64,000 nt of DNA from Dehalococcoidia bacterium (GCA_030018455.1 JASEFU010000005.1:1-64000); one strand, 5' to 3'; positions 35,080 through 46,405 are shown, counted from the stretch's first letter. The notes: generated by a model from the sequence alone, not told the origin. Numbers and translations are program-made.

Positions 35080-36030
35080 TTATACTCCGGCGCGCGCCGC
35101 CTTCAACTCCTGGAACAGCTTCTCTTCACGCTCTGACAGCTTCTCCGGCAGCACCACCTTCACTTTCGCGTACAGGTTGCCGTGTCCGCTGCCGTTCAGC
35201 CGCGGCATCCCTCTTCCCGACAGGCGGAAGACGCGGCCGTTCTGGGTCAGGCGGGGGATTGTGAGGACGACGTCGCCCTTGAGGGTGGGCACGCGCGCCT
35301 CGCCGCCGAGCACAGCGTCGACGAGGGGGACTTCGACCTCCGTGTGAAGGTCATCGCCGCGCCTCTCGAAACGGGGGTGCGGGCGGACGGCGACCCGCAG
35401 GTAGGCGTCGGCGCCGTCCACGCCGATGTGGATGCGGGAGCCGTCGCTGACCCCGGGCGGAATTTTGGCCTCGATACGCCGCGGCCTGAGGACCGTTCCC
35501 TCGCCGCGACACGTGTGGCAGACGGCGCCCGCGATCTCGCCGCTGCCGCCGCATGTGGGGCACCGCTCGGCGCCCTGCAACTGGAGGGCCCGCAGGCTGC
35601 CGTGGTAGGCCTCTTCCAGGGTTATCTCTACCGGTACCTCGACCGCTTGCGACGCCGGCCGGGCCCGCCGACCGCCGAAGCCGCGGAAAAGCTCGTCGAA
35701 TATACTCCCAAGGCCGCCGCCGACATCGAAGGAGAACTCGCGGGCGCCGCCCTCCGGTCGCCAGCGGAAGGCGCCCTGGCGGCGCGCGGCCTCGAACTGG
35801 TCGGCGTGCTGCCACTGCTCGCCGTAGAGGTCGTACTTCCTGCGCTTCTCGGCGTCGGAGAGCACTTCATAGGCGGCGTTTATCTCCTTGAACCTCGCCT
35901 CAGCGGACTTATCGCCGGGGTTAACGTCGGGGTGGTATTTTCGGGCAAGCCTGCGGTAAGCCTGGCGAATCTCTTTCGCTGAGGCGTCGCGCTTCACTCC
36001 CAGGATTTCGTAGTAGTCTTTGCCGCGCAT
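35080..36030 (-). CDS. dnaJ: DnaJ-family co-chaperone with a reduced zinc domain
   Basis: 316 residues. J-domain (5-70) with HPD at 33-35, which stimulates DnaK. A Gly/Phe-rich linker (about 80-125) follows. The zinc region has only two CxxCxGxG-type motifs (CPTCGGSG from C157, CHTCRGEG from C171) instead of four, so it can build one zinc centre. The C-terminal substrate-binding domain ([23 protein letters not shown]... [39 protein letters not shown]) is complete. It is therefore between canonical DnaJ and CbpA. First gene of the minus-strand heat-shock operon, with an HspR-type palindrome just upstream of its start codon. Confidence 0.9.
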   Translation of the reverse strand: MRGKDYYEILGVKRDASAKEIRQAYRRLARKYHPDVNPGDKSAEARFKEINAAYEVLSDAEKRRKYDLYGEQWQHADQFEAARRQGAFRWRPEGGAREFSFDVGGGLGSIFDELFRGFGGRRARPASQAVEVPVEITLEEAYHGSLRALQLQGAERCPTCGGSGEIAGAVCHTCRGEGTVLRPRRIEAKIPPGVSDGSRIHIGVDGADAYLRVAVRPHPRFERRGDDLHTEVEVPLVDAVLGGEARVPTLKGDVVLTIPRLTQNGRVFRLSGRGMPRLNGSGHGNLYAKVKVVLPEKLSEREEKLFQELKAARAGV

Positions 36031-36048
36031 CTATTCTCGTTCAATCAA

Positions 36049-36069
36049 CTTGACAAAGTCTTTGTCAAG
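36049..36069. promoter_or_regulatory. HAIR-type HspR operator in the dnaJ leader
   Basis: A perfect 21-base palindrome: CTTGACAAAG (36049-36058), one central base, and its reverse complement (36060-36069). It matches CTTGA-N11-TCAAG exactly. Located 19 bases upstream of the dnaJ ATG and about 90 bases downstream of the predicted transcription start, so it could also block elongation, or, as an RNA hairpin, influence translation. Confidence 0.8.
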
Positions 36070-36167
36070 TACCCCCAATGATAGCACATTCTTGCGCTCG
36101 CCGGCCTGCCTGGCGGTCAATGACTTGGCTGGTGGGCAGAGGCAAGAATAGCCTGTAACCACTAATT

Positions 36168-36196
36168 ATTGTAGTCAACAGAACCGAGGAAGTCAA
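36168..36196 (-). promoter_or_regulatory. Promoter of the dnaJ-htrA-hspR operon
   Basis: On the minus strand TTGACT (36196-36191), 17 bases, TACAAT (36173-36168). Its -35 lies 5 bases from the operator at 36202. Confidence 0.75.
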
Positions 36197-36201
36197 GATA
36201 A

Positions 36202-36222
36202 ATTGATAATACCATTATCAAG
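36202..36222. promoter_or_regulatory. HspR-type operator between the divergent dnaJ and hsp20 promoters
   Basis: ATTGA-N11-TCAAG (36202-36206 and 36218-36222), inside an 8-base perfect palindrome TTGATAAT (36203-36210)/ATTATCAA (36214-36221). It sits between the two -35 boxes (36196 and 36227), so one bound repressor could shut both promoters. Confidence 0.75.
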
Positions 36223-36226
36223 GGAC

Positions 36227-36255
36227 TTGACAAGATAGGAGTCACTCACTATAAT
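36227..36255 (+). promoter_or_regulatory. Consensus promoter of hsp20
   Basis: Perfect TTGACA (36227-36232), 17 bases, perfect TATAAT (36250-36255). A full-consensus promoter fits a gene normally held off by a repressor. Confidence 0.9.
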
Positions 36256-36317
36256 CAAGACCGGAAGAAAGGTTTCGACTGGCGATAGCCAGCAGTAATC
36301 TTCAAGGAGGTGTGGAG

Positions 36318-36788
36318 ATGGCCAACATAATCCGCTGGGACCCGTTCGGTGAGATGACCAGCCTGCGCCGGGCAATGGACCGCTGGCTGGAAGAAGGAAT
36401 GCGACCCTGGCGTCTGCCGTTCTTCGACGGCGAGGGCTATGCCCCGATCGACATGTACGAGACGGACAACGAGATCGTCGTCAAGGCGTCGCTGCCCGGG
36501 GTCAAGCCTGAAGACGTGGACATCACGATAGCGGGCGAGACTCTGACCATCAAGGGCGAGACCAAGCACGAGGAGGAGGAGAAGAAGGCGAACTACTACC
36601 GCAAGGAGAACTGGTACGGCACGTTCGCCCGCTCGATCTCGCTCCCGTCGCAGGTCGAGGCCGAGAAGGCACACGCCGAGTTCGAGAACGGCATGCTCAG
36701 GCTTACTATCCCCAAGGCGGAGCAGGTCAGGCCGAAGTCCATCAAGGTCACCGCCAAGGGAATGATAGAAGGCGAAAAGAAGAGCTAA
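36318..36788 (+). CDS. Small heat-shock protein (Hsp20/alpha-crystallin)
   Basis: ATP-independent holdase that binds unfolding proteins. 156 residues: N-terminal RWDPFGEMTSLRRAMDRWLEEG, alpha-crystallin domain (about 45-140: PIDMYETDNEIVVKASLPGVKPEDVDITIAGETLTIKGE, then YGTFARSISLPSQVEAEKAHAEFENGMLRLTIPK) and a short C-terminal tail. The linked GMLRLTIPK is the family signature. The start is ATG 36318 with AAGGAGG (36304-36310); an in-frame GTG at 36312 is too near the ribosome site. Controlled by the promoter and operator at 36202-36255. Confidence 0.95.
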   Translation: MANIIRWDPFGEMTSLRRAMDRWLEEGMRPWRLPFFDGEGYAPIDMYETDNEIVVKASLPGVKPEDVDITIAGETLTIKGETKHEEEEKKANYYRKENWYGTFARSISLPSQVEAEKAHAEFENGMLRLTIPKAEQVRPKSIKVTAKGMIEGEKKS

Positions 36789-36842
36789 ACAAGACGGGCG
36801 CAGATGCTGAAGGGGACCGCGCAGTCTGCGCCCTGACGTGGG

Positions 36843-36870
36843 GGCCGGGTTGAAGCGACCCGGCCTCTTC
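36843..36870 (+). terminator. Terminator of hsp20
   Basis: GGCCGGGT (36843-36850) pairs with ACCCGGCC (36858-36865), 7-base loop, then TCTTC. 55 bases after the hsp20 stop. Confidence 0.65.
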
Positions 36871-36963
36871 ACGTTCCAGATTTGACCCACCCCAGACTGA
36901 ATGGCAAACTTCCTGTTTGAAGAATATGTCTGACGCTGTTCCCCGCCGCCTTAGAGGACAGGC

Positions 36964-38148
36964 ATGAGCCGGAGCTCCGGGATGGAGAGGTACCTGCTTC
37001 TCCGGCGGAGCTGGCCTCTTCTCCCCGCCTTCGCGGTTATTCTGCTGGTATCGCTCTGGTTCGCCTTCACCACCTACGGGCGGGCCGCCGTCTCCGCCGC
37101 CTTCTTCCTCCCCGACCTCATGACCGACCTGCCGGTCCGTCCCGTTACCTGGGTCACAGATGAGCCGCGCGTGGAGCGCATCCTCCTCCCCTACGAAGAC
37201 CGCTACATGCCCGCCGATGTCTATTCCCCCGCCGATGAGGGCCCGCATGGCGCCCTCATACTGTCGCCGGGCGCGCCGCCCCTCGAGCCCGACGACCCCC
37301 GCCTCGTGCGTCTCGCCGGCGACATCGCGCGCGCGGGCATCGTCATGCTCGTCCCCTTCTCGCCCGACCTCGAGGACGAGCTGATACAGCCGCGCGAGGT
37401 GGAGGCGCTGATTTCAGCGTTCGAGTACCTGGAGGCGCGGCCCGATGTGGACGGAGAGAAGATCGGCTATATCGGCGTCAGCATCGGGTCGCCGCTGGCG
37501 CTGCTCGCGGCGAGCGACTCCCGGATCAACGAGGACGTGTTCTTTGTCGTCTCCTTCGGCGGCTACTACGACCTCCACGACCTCATCAAGAGCATCACCA
37601 CCGGCGTCATCTCATACGACGGGACGGACGAGAGCTGGGAACCGCGGCGGCACACGGTAAAGGTCATGTCGAAGAACATCATCGCCCGTCTCGACGAGCC
37701 GCAGGACAGGCGCATACTCACCGATCTGCTGGTGGAGCGAGAGCCGGGAGCGGAAGCGAAGCTGAATGCTCTGACGGCGCAGGGACGGGCAGCGTACGAC
37801 TTGCTGACGAATCGCGACCCTGCGCGCTTCGACGCGCTCCTCGCCCGGCTTCCGTCCGACGCCGTCGCCTTTCTCGATACGCTGTCGCTGCCCGGCCGCC
37901 TGGAGGGCCTGCGCGCCGAGACGTTCGTCCTCCACGACCGCTCCGACCGCTACGTGCCGTACGTGGAGTCGCGCCGTCTGCGCGACGCCATAGAGGGCCG
38001 TGTGAAGCTGCACTACACGGAAGTGAACATCTTCGAGCACGTGGAGCCGACGGCCCAAAGGGCGGCGCACGTGCTGGTGACGGACAGCTCAAAGCTGCTC
38101 TTTCACCTCTATCAGATCCTGCTTCTGTTTGAAAACCAGGCAGGTTGA
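36964..38148 (+). CDS. Membrane-anchored alpha/beta hydrolase
   Basis: 394 residues. A membrane helix at about 17-37 (WPLLPAFAVILLVSLWFAF) is followed by an alpha/beta hydrolase fold. The nucleophile elbow is GVSIGS with S173; an acid (VLHDRSDRYVPY) and a histidine (NIFEHVEP) lie in the expected C-terminal positions. The oxyanion-type strand GALILSPGAPP is visible near residue 97. It could be an esterase, lipase or peptidase; substrate unknown. Stands alone between hsp20 and a regulator; its start has only a weak ribosome site. Confidence 0.78.
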   Translation: MSRSSGMERYLLLRRSWPLLPAFAVILLVSLWFAFTTYGRAAVSAAFFLPDLMTDLPVRPVTWVTDEPRVERILLPYEDRYMPADVYSPADEGPHGALILSPGAPPLEPDDPRLVRLAGDIARAGIVMLVPFSPDLEDELIQPREVEALISAFEYLEARPDVDGEKIGYIGVSIGSPLALLAASDSRINEDVFFVVSFGGYYDLHDLIKSITTGVISYDGTDESWEPRRHTVKVMSKNIIARLDEPQDRRILTDLLVEREPGAEAKLNALTAQGRAAYDLLTNRDPARFDALLARLPSDAVAFLDTLSLPGRLEGLRAETFVLHDRSDRYVPYVESRRLRDAIEGRVKLHYTEVNIFEHVEPTAQRAAHVLVTDSSKLLFHLYQILLLFENQAG

Positions 38149-38185
38149 TCGTTCGCGGCAGGAAAAGGGAAAATGGACACCGGAA

Positions 38186-38473
38186 ATGGGAAAGTGGAGT
38201 CTCCTTACTAATCATGCCCTGGTCCTGATCCACGTCGGACGGAGCCCGCGTTCCACACTGCGTGAGATCGCCGCCGCCGTCGGGATAACCGAGCGGGCGG
38301 CCCTATCGATCTTGCGCGCGCTGGAGCAGGACGGGCTGATCAGCCGCCAAAAGGAAGGCCGCCGCAACCGCTACTGGCTCGACTACGGGGCCATACTGCG
38401 GGAACACAGGGAAGCGGGCCTGACGACGCTGGAGCTGGCTGAGATGCTCGCCGACATAGCGAAGCGGTCCTGA
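38186..38473 (+). CDS. Winged-helix transcriptional regulator (MarR/ArsR-like)
   Basis: 95 residues from ATG 38186 (an earlier in-frame TTG at 38129 lies inside the hydrolase gene). The helix-turn-helix reads STLREIAAAVGITERAALSILRALEQDGLISRQKEGRRNRYWLDYGAIL, a MarR/ArsR-type winged helix with a basic wing. No metal-binding cysteines are present. It follows the hydrolase by 37 bases and could regulate it. Ligand and targets unknown. Confidence 0.7.
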   Translation: MGKWSLLTNHALVLIHVGRSPRSTLREIAAAVGITERAALSILRALEQDGLISRQKEGRRNRYWLDYGAILREHREAGLTTLELAEMLADIAKRS

Positions 38474-38493
38474 GGGCAAAAGCGGAGCCTCTA

Positions 38494-38517
38494 CCAAAGG
38501 AGGACTCTTTCCTTTGG
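38494..38517 (+). terminator. Hairpin after the winged-helix gene
   Basis: CCAAAGGA (38494-38501) pairs with TCCTTTGG (38510-38517), 8-base loop. No U-run, so termination is uncertain. Confidence 0.4.
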
Positions 38518-38572
38518 GCGTCGTAGGGCGCCCTCTTTCTTGCCGCCGGCTTTCCCTCACCGTAGCCTTCGG

Positions 38573-38601
38573 TTGTCTCGGCCCTCGACGGGTGATATAG
38601 T
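38573..38601 (+). promoter_or_regulatory. Promoter of the prs-secA operon
   Basis: TTGTCT (38573-38578), 17 bases, TATAGT (38596-38601). Start near 38608, leaving a leader of about 137 bases. Confidence 0.7.
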
Positions 38602-38638
38602 AGAGTTGTCTACCGGACAAGCGTTATCTCCAGGCAAG

Positions 38639-38679
38639 GGCCGGGGCGAGACGTCTGAGTTGTCTCGGCTCGGCCTTTT
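38639..38679 (+). promoter_or_regulatory. Terminator-like hairpin in the prs leader (possible attenuator)
   Basis: Bases 38639-38652 pair with 38662-38675 at 12 of 14 positions, with a 9-base loop, and TTTT follows at once (38676-38679). It lies between the promoter (38573) and the prs start (38745), so it could cut off the transcript at about 70 bases unless overridden. Confidence 0.55.
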
Positions 38680-38744
38680 GGCGAGAAACGGTCGCGCCAT
38701 AAGAGGAGGACTGTCAAAGAGTAGCCGCCGAAAGGGAGGAACCG

Positions 38745-39692
38745 GTGTTTTCTGAACTAAGGATCTTCACGGGAAACGCGCATCCGGAGCTGGCCCTGAA
38801 CATTACCAGGTATCTGGAGGCGCCGCTGGGTGAGTGTGAGGTCTTCGAGTTCAGCAACGAGAACATTTTTGTGCGGATCTGCGAGAACGTGCGCCAGCGC
38901 GACGTCTTCATCGTGCAGCCGCTGGCCTCGCCGGTGAACACACGTCTCATGGAACTGCTCATCATGATCGACGCCTTCCGTCGCGCTTCCGCGGGACGCA
39001 TCACCGCCGTCATCCCTTACTTCGCGTACGGTCGCAGCGACAAGAAAGACCAGCCGCGCGTGCCGATAACCGCCCGTCTGCTGGCTGACCTGATAACGAC
39101 GGCCGGCGCCGACCGCGTGCTCACCGTCGACTTGCACGTGCCCCAGATACAGGGCTTCTTCCGGATACCCGTGGACGAGCTTACCGCCTTCCCCAGTCTC
39201 GGCGACTATTTCCGCGACCGCGACCACGACAACCTGGTCGTCGTCGCGCCCGACCTGGCCCGCGCCAAGGACGCGCGCAACATCGCCGCCAAGCTGGATG
39301 TTCCCCTCGCCATCGTCGAGAAGAGGCGCACAGGGAACGTGCAATCGGCGGAGGCGATACAGCTCATCGGCGAGGTGAAAGGCAGGAACGCCCTCATAGT
39401 GGACGATGAGATAGACCGCGGCTCCACCCTGACCGAAGTGGTGAAGCTCCTCCTCAAGAAGGGCTGCGGCCAGGTGCTGGCGGCGGCGGTGCACGGCGTC
39501 TTCTCGGGGCCGGCAATCGAGCGGCTGCGCGAGAGCCCTGTCGAGGAGGTCGTGATAACCGATACCCTGCCGCAGCCGGCGGAGAAACGTCTCGATAAGA
39601 TTCGCACGCTATCGGTGGCGCCCCTGCTCGGTGAAGCGATAAGGCGAATCCATAGCGGGCAATCGGTGGGAGCGCTGTTCGAACAGGTATAA
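38745..39692 (+). CDS. prs: Ribose-phosphate pyrophosphokinase
   Basis: Makes PRPP from ribose 5-phosphate and ATP for nucleotide, His and Trp synthesis. 315 residues with FTGNAHPELALNITRYL, SNENIFVRICENVRQRDVFIVQPLASPVNTRLMELLIMIDAFRRASAGRITAVIPYFAYGRSDKKDQPRVPITARLLAD, DLHVPQIQGFF, and the PRPP loop in IVDDEIDRGSTLTE. Compared with the usual DDMIDTGGT loop, this one reads DDEIDRGST, and the catalytic loop reads YGRSDKKDQPR; both are mild variants. GTG start at 38745 with AAAGGGAGGA directly upstream. secA follows without a gap. Confidence 0.93.
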   Translation: MFSELRIFTGNAHPELALNITRYLEAPLGECEVFEFSNENIFVRICENVRQRDVFIVQPLASPVNTRLMELLIMIDAFRRASAGRITAVIPYFAYGRSDKKDQPRVPITARLLADLITTAGADRVLTVDLHVPQIQGFFRIPVDELTAFPSLGDYFRDRDHDNLVVVAPDLARAKDARNIAAKLDVPLAIVEKRRTGNVQSAEAIQLIGEVKGRNALIVDDEIDRGSTLTEVVKLLLKKGCGQVLAAAVHGVFSGPAIERLRESPVEEVVITDTLPQPAEKRLDKIRTLSVAPLLGEAIRRIHSGQSVGALFEQV

Positions 39693-42391
<2,699 letters not shown>

Positions 42392-42395
<4 letters not shown>

Positions 42396-43117
42396 GAGGA
42401 AAGGCCAAAGGGCGAGAGCGAGCGGCGGAGGAGAAGCGGCGCGATACCTTCGGCTGTGAAGAGGCGGCGGCCTACCTGCGCCGGAGAGTGGCCGGGGGCG
42501 AGGAGTGGTTCTCCGCCCTGCTCGACGCGATCGCGTTGTGGCACCTCCCCGAGGAAGAGGACGGCGAACGCCGGTACTGCTACCTAATAGGCGGCGAGGC
42601 GTTCGACTGGCTGCTGCTCGCAGAGCGCCTGACGGAACACCTCGACGGCGCCATCCCGACGGAAGAGCGGGAGACGCTGCTCTTCTCCGGGCAGCCTCCA
42701 TGTGAGATCGATGAGGACGAGTTCAAGAGGCGCATCGGGAAGGTCAAGCACAGCGCCCACCTCAACTACTACTATGGCGTGACGGTTGAGGAGGCGCTAC
42801 AGACCGCTGTCGAAGAAGAGGTGTACAAGGAGCGGCGGTCGCACATGGCCGAGCGGCGGGAGCCGGTGGACGAGGAGGTGTTCCGCCGCATCTACGGTAA
42901 GGGCTGGTCGGAGATGCTGGCCTTGTTCCGGGAGAAGCGTCGCCTTCCCGCAGGCGACTCCATTTCTTACAGCGACCTCAAGGACTTCACGTACTGGCTG
43001 TTCAAGTACCGCGTAGACAACTGCGACCCTGCCCGCATCGCCTCGGACACGCGAAAGGCGCTGCTCCAGCTCTCGAAGATGGAGGACTGCCGGCGCCGCC
43101 GCATTTCCCCCCCATAG
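42392..43117 (+). CDS. Hypothetical protein downstream of secA
   Basis: 241 residues from GTG 42392, whose start overlaps the secA stop (GTGA); an ATG at 42374, inside secA, would add 6 residues. No family recognised. It is soluble and charged, with [37 protein letters not shown] near the start, [22 protein letters not shown], a middle acidic region and a helical end [36 protein letters not shown]. No signal peptide or membrane helix. Coupled translation with secA suggests it is expressed with the translocase, though its role is unknown. Confidence 0.75.
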
Positions 43118-43669
43118 GGCGAACATCGTGCCCGCCGCGCATCTTTTCTCGTCGACCTAACGGAGCTCCCCGTACCCACCCAGAGTTCCCAAGCGCCGCC
43201 CCCCGACATAATGGGGCGGGCAATTTGATCGATGCCTGGACGGGCGCCCTGCCCGCCGGCAAGCGGGGAGTCCTGTTCCCGCGCGGGTCACGGAAGCGGA
43301 TAAACGGATGGCGTTCGCCCGCCTGTCCGCGTGTGCCGTGCCAGGCTCTGGGTTGCGCGGTGCGCGGGCGACGCGAGCGCCTGCGGCGCTCAGGGCTGTC
43401 GCTTCGCGGCAGCCCGCTCGCTTCGCGAGCGCGTCGCCCGCCATCGAGCAGCGGATCCGAGAGCGGGTAACAAAGCGCACAAACGGATGGCGGGCAGTAC
43501 GTGCGGCTTCGGGCGTTTGCGCGGGCTCGATGCCCGGGCGGGCGCACCTGCCCGCCGCCAGGCGGGGAGGCCCGCCCCTGCGTGGGGCGCGGGCGCTGGG
43601 GCGCACTTGCCTTAACCCCCTGCCGACCCTATGCTAGATTTGATCCCCGGCCTCATCAGCGGAGAAAGC
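43118..43669. other. Repeat-rich intergenic region before valS
   Basis: No convincing gene in 552 bases. It has a 7-base-stem hairpin (43196-43202/43213-43219) that may end the secA operon. It also has two degenerate copies of a GC-rich unit (about 43228-43320 and 43525-43590), sharing GCGGGCGC...CTGCCCGCCG...GCGGGGAG, and two AAACGGATGGCG stretches (about 43303 and 43481). The valS promoter is at 43608-43635. Frames here are shadows of repeats. Confidence 0.5.
43608..43635 (+). promoter_or_regulatory. Promoter of valS
   Basis: TTGCCT (43608-43613), 16 bases, TATGCT (43630-43635). The leader of about 28 bases has no room for a T-box. Confidence 0.55.
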
Positions 43670-46381
43670 ATGGCGAAAACAACAAAGGATAAGGAAATCT
43701 CCAAAGCCTACAACCCCCGCGACGTGGAGCAGAGGCTCTACCGCTTCTGGGAAGACGGGGGCTTCTTCACGCCCGAAATCGACCCCGCGCGCGAGCCCTT
43801 CACCATCATCATGCCCCCGCCTAACGTCTCCGGCGACCTTCATCTGGGGAGCGTCATCTTCGTCACCCTCGAAGACATTCTCACCCGCTGGCACCGCATG
43901 CTCGGCGAGCCCACCCTCTGGCTGCCCGGCGAAGACCACGCCGCCATCGCCACCCAGAACGTCGTCGAGCGCGAGCTGGCGGCGGAAGGCGTGAGCCGCC
44001 ACGACCTCGGGCGCGAGAAGTTCCTCGAACGCGTCGCCGTCTGGGTCGACGAGTACCGCGGAAAGATACGCGAACAGCTCAAGCGCCTCGGCTCATCTTG
44101 CGACTGGACGCGCGAGCGCTTCACCCTCGATCCCGGGCCGGCGCGCGCCGTCCGCCAGACGTTTGTCAATCTGTACAACGACGGCCTGATCTACCGCGGG
44201 GAACGCATCGCCAACTGGTGCCCCCGCTGCCAGACGGCCCTCTCCGACCTCGAGGTCGAGCACCACGAGGTGCAGGGCCACCTGTGGTACGTCCGGTACC
44301 CGCTGCTCGACGACGCCGGACGGGAGACGGGCGATTACATAACGATAGCGACGACGCGCCCCGAGACCATCCTCGCCGACGTCGCCGTCTCCGTCAGCCC
44401 CGGCGATGCCCGGTACGAGGAGATCGTCGGACGCACCGCGCTCCTGCCCATCGTCGGGCGCCACATACCGGTCATCGCCGACGAACTCGTCGACCCCGCC
44501 TTCGGCACCGGCGCGCTCAAGATAACCCCCGGACACGACGCGGTCGACTTCGACATCGGGCAGCGCCACGGGCTGGAGACGATCATGTGCGTCGGCCCCG
44601 ACGCGAAGATGACGAAAGAAGGCGCGCCCTACGAGGGGATGGACCGCTTCGAGTGCCGCGATGCCATCGTAAAGGACCTCAAAGAGCGCGGCTACCTCGT
44701 CAAGACAGAGCCGTACGTCCACAGCGTAGGGCATTGCCAGCGCTGCCACACCATGATAGAGCCGCTGGTAAGCAAGCAGTGGTTCGTGCGCATGGAGCCG
44801 CTGTCGAAGCCGGCAATCGAGGCGGTGACCGACGGGCGCATCCGCTTCGTCCCCGAGCGCTTCACGAGAGTCTATCTCAACTGGATGGAGAACATCCGCG
44901 ACTGGTGCATCTCGCGCCAGCTCTGGTTCGGGCACCCGATACCCGTCTGGTACTGCCGCGACTGCGAAGGACAGACGGTCACCGTCGACGACCCGGAGGT
45001 CTGCCAGCACTGCGGCTCCTCTCGCATCGAGCGCGACCCTGACGTGCTGGACACCTGGTTCTCGTCGGCGCTGTGGCCGCACTCGACGCTCGGCTGGCCG
45101 GAAGACACGCCGGACCTCCGCTACTTCTACCCCACGTCCGTCATGGAGACCGGCTACGACATCATCTTCTTCTGGGTCGCCCGCATGATCATGATGGGCT
45201 TCTACAACATGAAGGAGATACCGTTTCGCTGGGTCTTCCTGCACGGGCTCGTGCGCGACGAGCGCGGCGAGAAGATCAGCAAGTCGAAGATAACGGCGGG
45301 CCGGCACTACATCGCCAGCCCGGTGGAAGCCGTCGAGGCGTACGGCGCCGACGCCGTCCGCTACTCGCTCGTCACCGGCAGCACCCCGGGAAACGACCTG
45401 CGCATCTCCGAGCAGCGGATGGAGGCGGGGCGCAACTTCGCCAACAAGCTGTGGAACGCCGCCCGCTTCGTCATTGGCAGGCTGGACGACGAGAAGCTAT
45501 CGCCGCCGGCGCCTGCGGAGCGCGCGGGCATGCCGCTGGAGGACCGCTGGATCATGTCGCGGCTCAACCGGCTGGTGGCGAACGCCTCGCAGCTCATGAA
45601 CGACTTCCAGTTCGGCATCGCCGCCCGCGAGATCAACGACTTCCTCTGGGGCGAGTACTGCGACTGGTACCTGGAGATGTCGAAGGTGCGGCTGGCGGCC
45701 GACGACCGCTCTCCGTTACCCGTGCTCGTGCACGTCCTTGACGCGGCGCTGCGCCTACTCCACCCGTACATGCCGTTTGTCACCGAGGAGATATGGCAGG
45801 CGCTGCGTCCTCACCTGGCGGAAGAGCGGGCGGAGGCGCTGATCATAGCGCCGTTCCCCGTCGCGCGGCCGGAGTGGCTGGACGAGGAGGCGGAGCGGCA
45901 GGCCGAGGCGGTCATCGAGGCCATCAGGGCGGTCCGCAACATCAGGGCGGAGCACCGGGTGGAGCCGGCCCGGTTCGTCGAGGCATACATTATCGGTTCC
46001 TCATCCGAAGGACGCGGATCGATCGAGGCGAGCCGCCTGCTCATCGTGGCCCTGGCGCGGGCGCGTCCACTGCACATCGTCTCGCGGGCGGACGAAGCTC
46101 CACGCGAGGCGGTGGTGACGGCGGTGCTCAAGGACGCGCAGGTGGTGCTGCCGATGGCGGGGCTGTTCGATGTCGAAGCGGAGCGCAGCCGCCTGGGCCG
46201 GCAGATCGCGCAGGCCGAGGGGGAAGTAGAGCGGCTACGAACGCGACTGGCCAACGAGGAGTTCACGGCGAAGGCGCCGGCGACGGTTGTGCAGAAGGAG
46301 CGCGAAAAGCTCGAGAAGGCGGAGGGCCGGCTCGAAGGGTTGCGCCGCCGGCTGCGGGAGCTGGGATCGCCTGCCCGCTAG
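43670..46381 (+). CDS. valS: Valyl-tRNA synthetase with variant HIGH motif
   Basis: Charges tRNA-Val. 903 residues from ATG 43670 (GGAGA at 43661). Class I core with PPPNVSGDLHLGSVIFVTLEDILTRWHRM, editing domain with TTRPETILADVAV, WCISRQLWFGHPIPVWYC, zinc-like CxxC pairs (CRDCEGQTV, CQHCGSSRI), KISKS at 535-539, anticodon domain, and the C-terminal coiled-coil arm (AERSRLGRQIAQAEGEVERLRTRL). The HIGH motif reads HLGS (residues 58-61), with Ser in place of the second catalytic His, and the next landmark reads GEDHAAIATQ instead of GxDHAGIATQ. The rest is intact. Monocistronic, converging on the surface-protein block 24 bases later. Confidence 0.93.
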   Translation: MAKTTKDKEISKAYNPRDVEQRLYRFWEDGGFFTPEIDPAREPFTIIMPPPNVSGDLHLGSVIFVTLEDILTRWHRMLGEPTLWLPGEDHAAIATQNVVERELAAEGVSRHDLGREKFLERVAVWVDEYRGKIREQLKRLGSSCDWTRERFTLDPGPARAVRQTFVNLYNDGLIYRGERIANWCPRCQTALSDLEVEHHEVQGHLWYVRYPLLDDAGRETGDYITIATTRPETILADVAVSVSPGDARYEEIVGRTALLPIVGRHIPVIADELVDPAFGTGALKITPGHDAVDFDIGQRHGLETIMCVGPDAKMTKEGAPYEGMDRFECRDAIVKDLKERGYLVKTEPYVHSVGHCQRCHTMIEPLVSKQWFVRMEPLSKPAIEAVTDGRIRFVPERFTRVYLNWMENIRDWCISRQLWFGHPIPVWYCRDCEGQTVTVDDPEVCQHCGSSRIERDPDVLDTWFSSALWPHSTLGWPEDTPDLRYFYPTSVMETGYDIIFFWVARMIMMGFYNMKEIPFRWVFLHGLVRDERGEKISKSKITAGRHYIASPVEAVEAYGADAVRYSLVTGSTPGNDLRISEQRMEAGRNFANKLWNAARFVIGRLDDEKLSPPAPAERAGMPLEDRWIMSRLNRLVANASQLMNDFQFGIAAREINDFLWGEYCDWYLEMSKVRLAADDRSPLPVLVHVLDAALRLLHPYMPFVTEEIWQALRPHLAEERAEALIIAPFPVARPEWLDEEAERQAEAVIEAIRAVRNIRAEHRVEPARFVEAYIIGSSSEGRGSIEASRLLIVALARARPLHIVSRADEAPREAVVTAVLKDAQVVLPMAGLFDVEAERSRLGRQIAQAEGEVERLRTRLANEEFTAKAPATVVQKEREKLEKAEGRLEGLRRRLRELGSPAR

Positions 46382-46405
46382 CGCGTTTGCCGGCGGACAA
46401 CAGGC

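Noticed and set aside
43118-43669. Possible CRISPR array in the repeat-rich gap before valS
   Set aside because: The units are few, of unequal length and degenerate, with no constant spacing and no cas genes nearby.
43615-43669. T-box leader for valS
   Set aside because: The predicted leader is about 30 bases, far too short for a T-box, and no T-box sequence was found.
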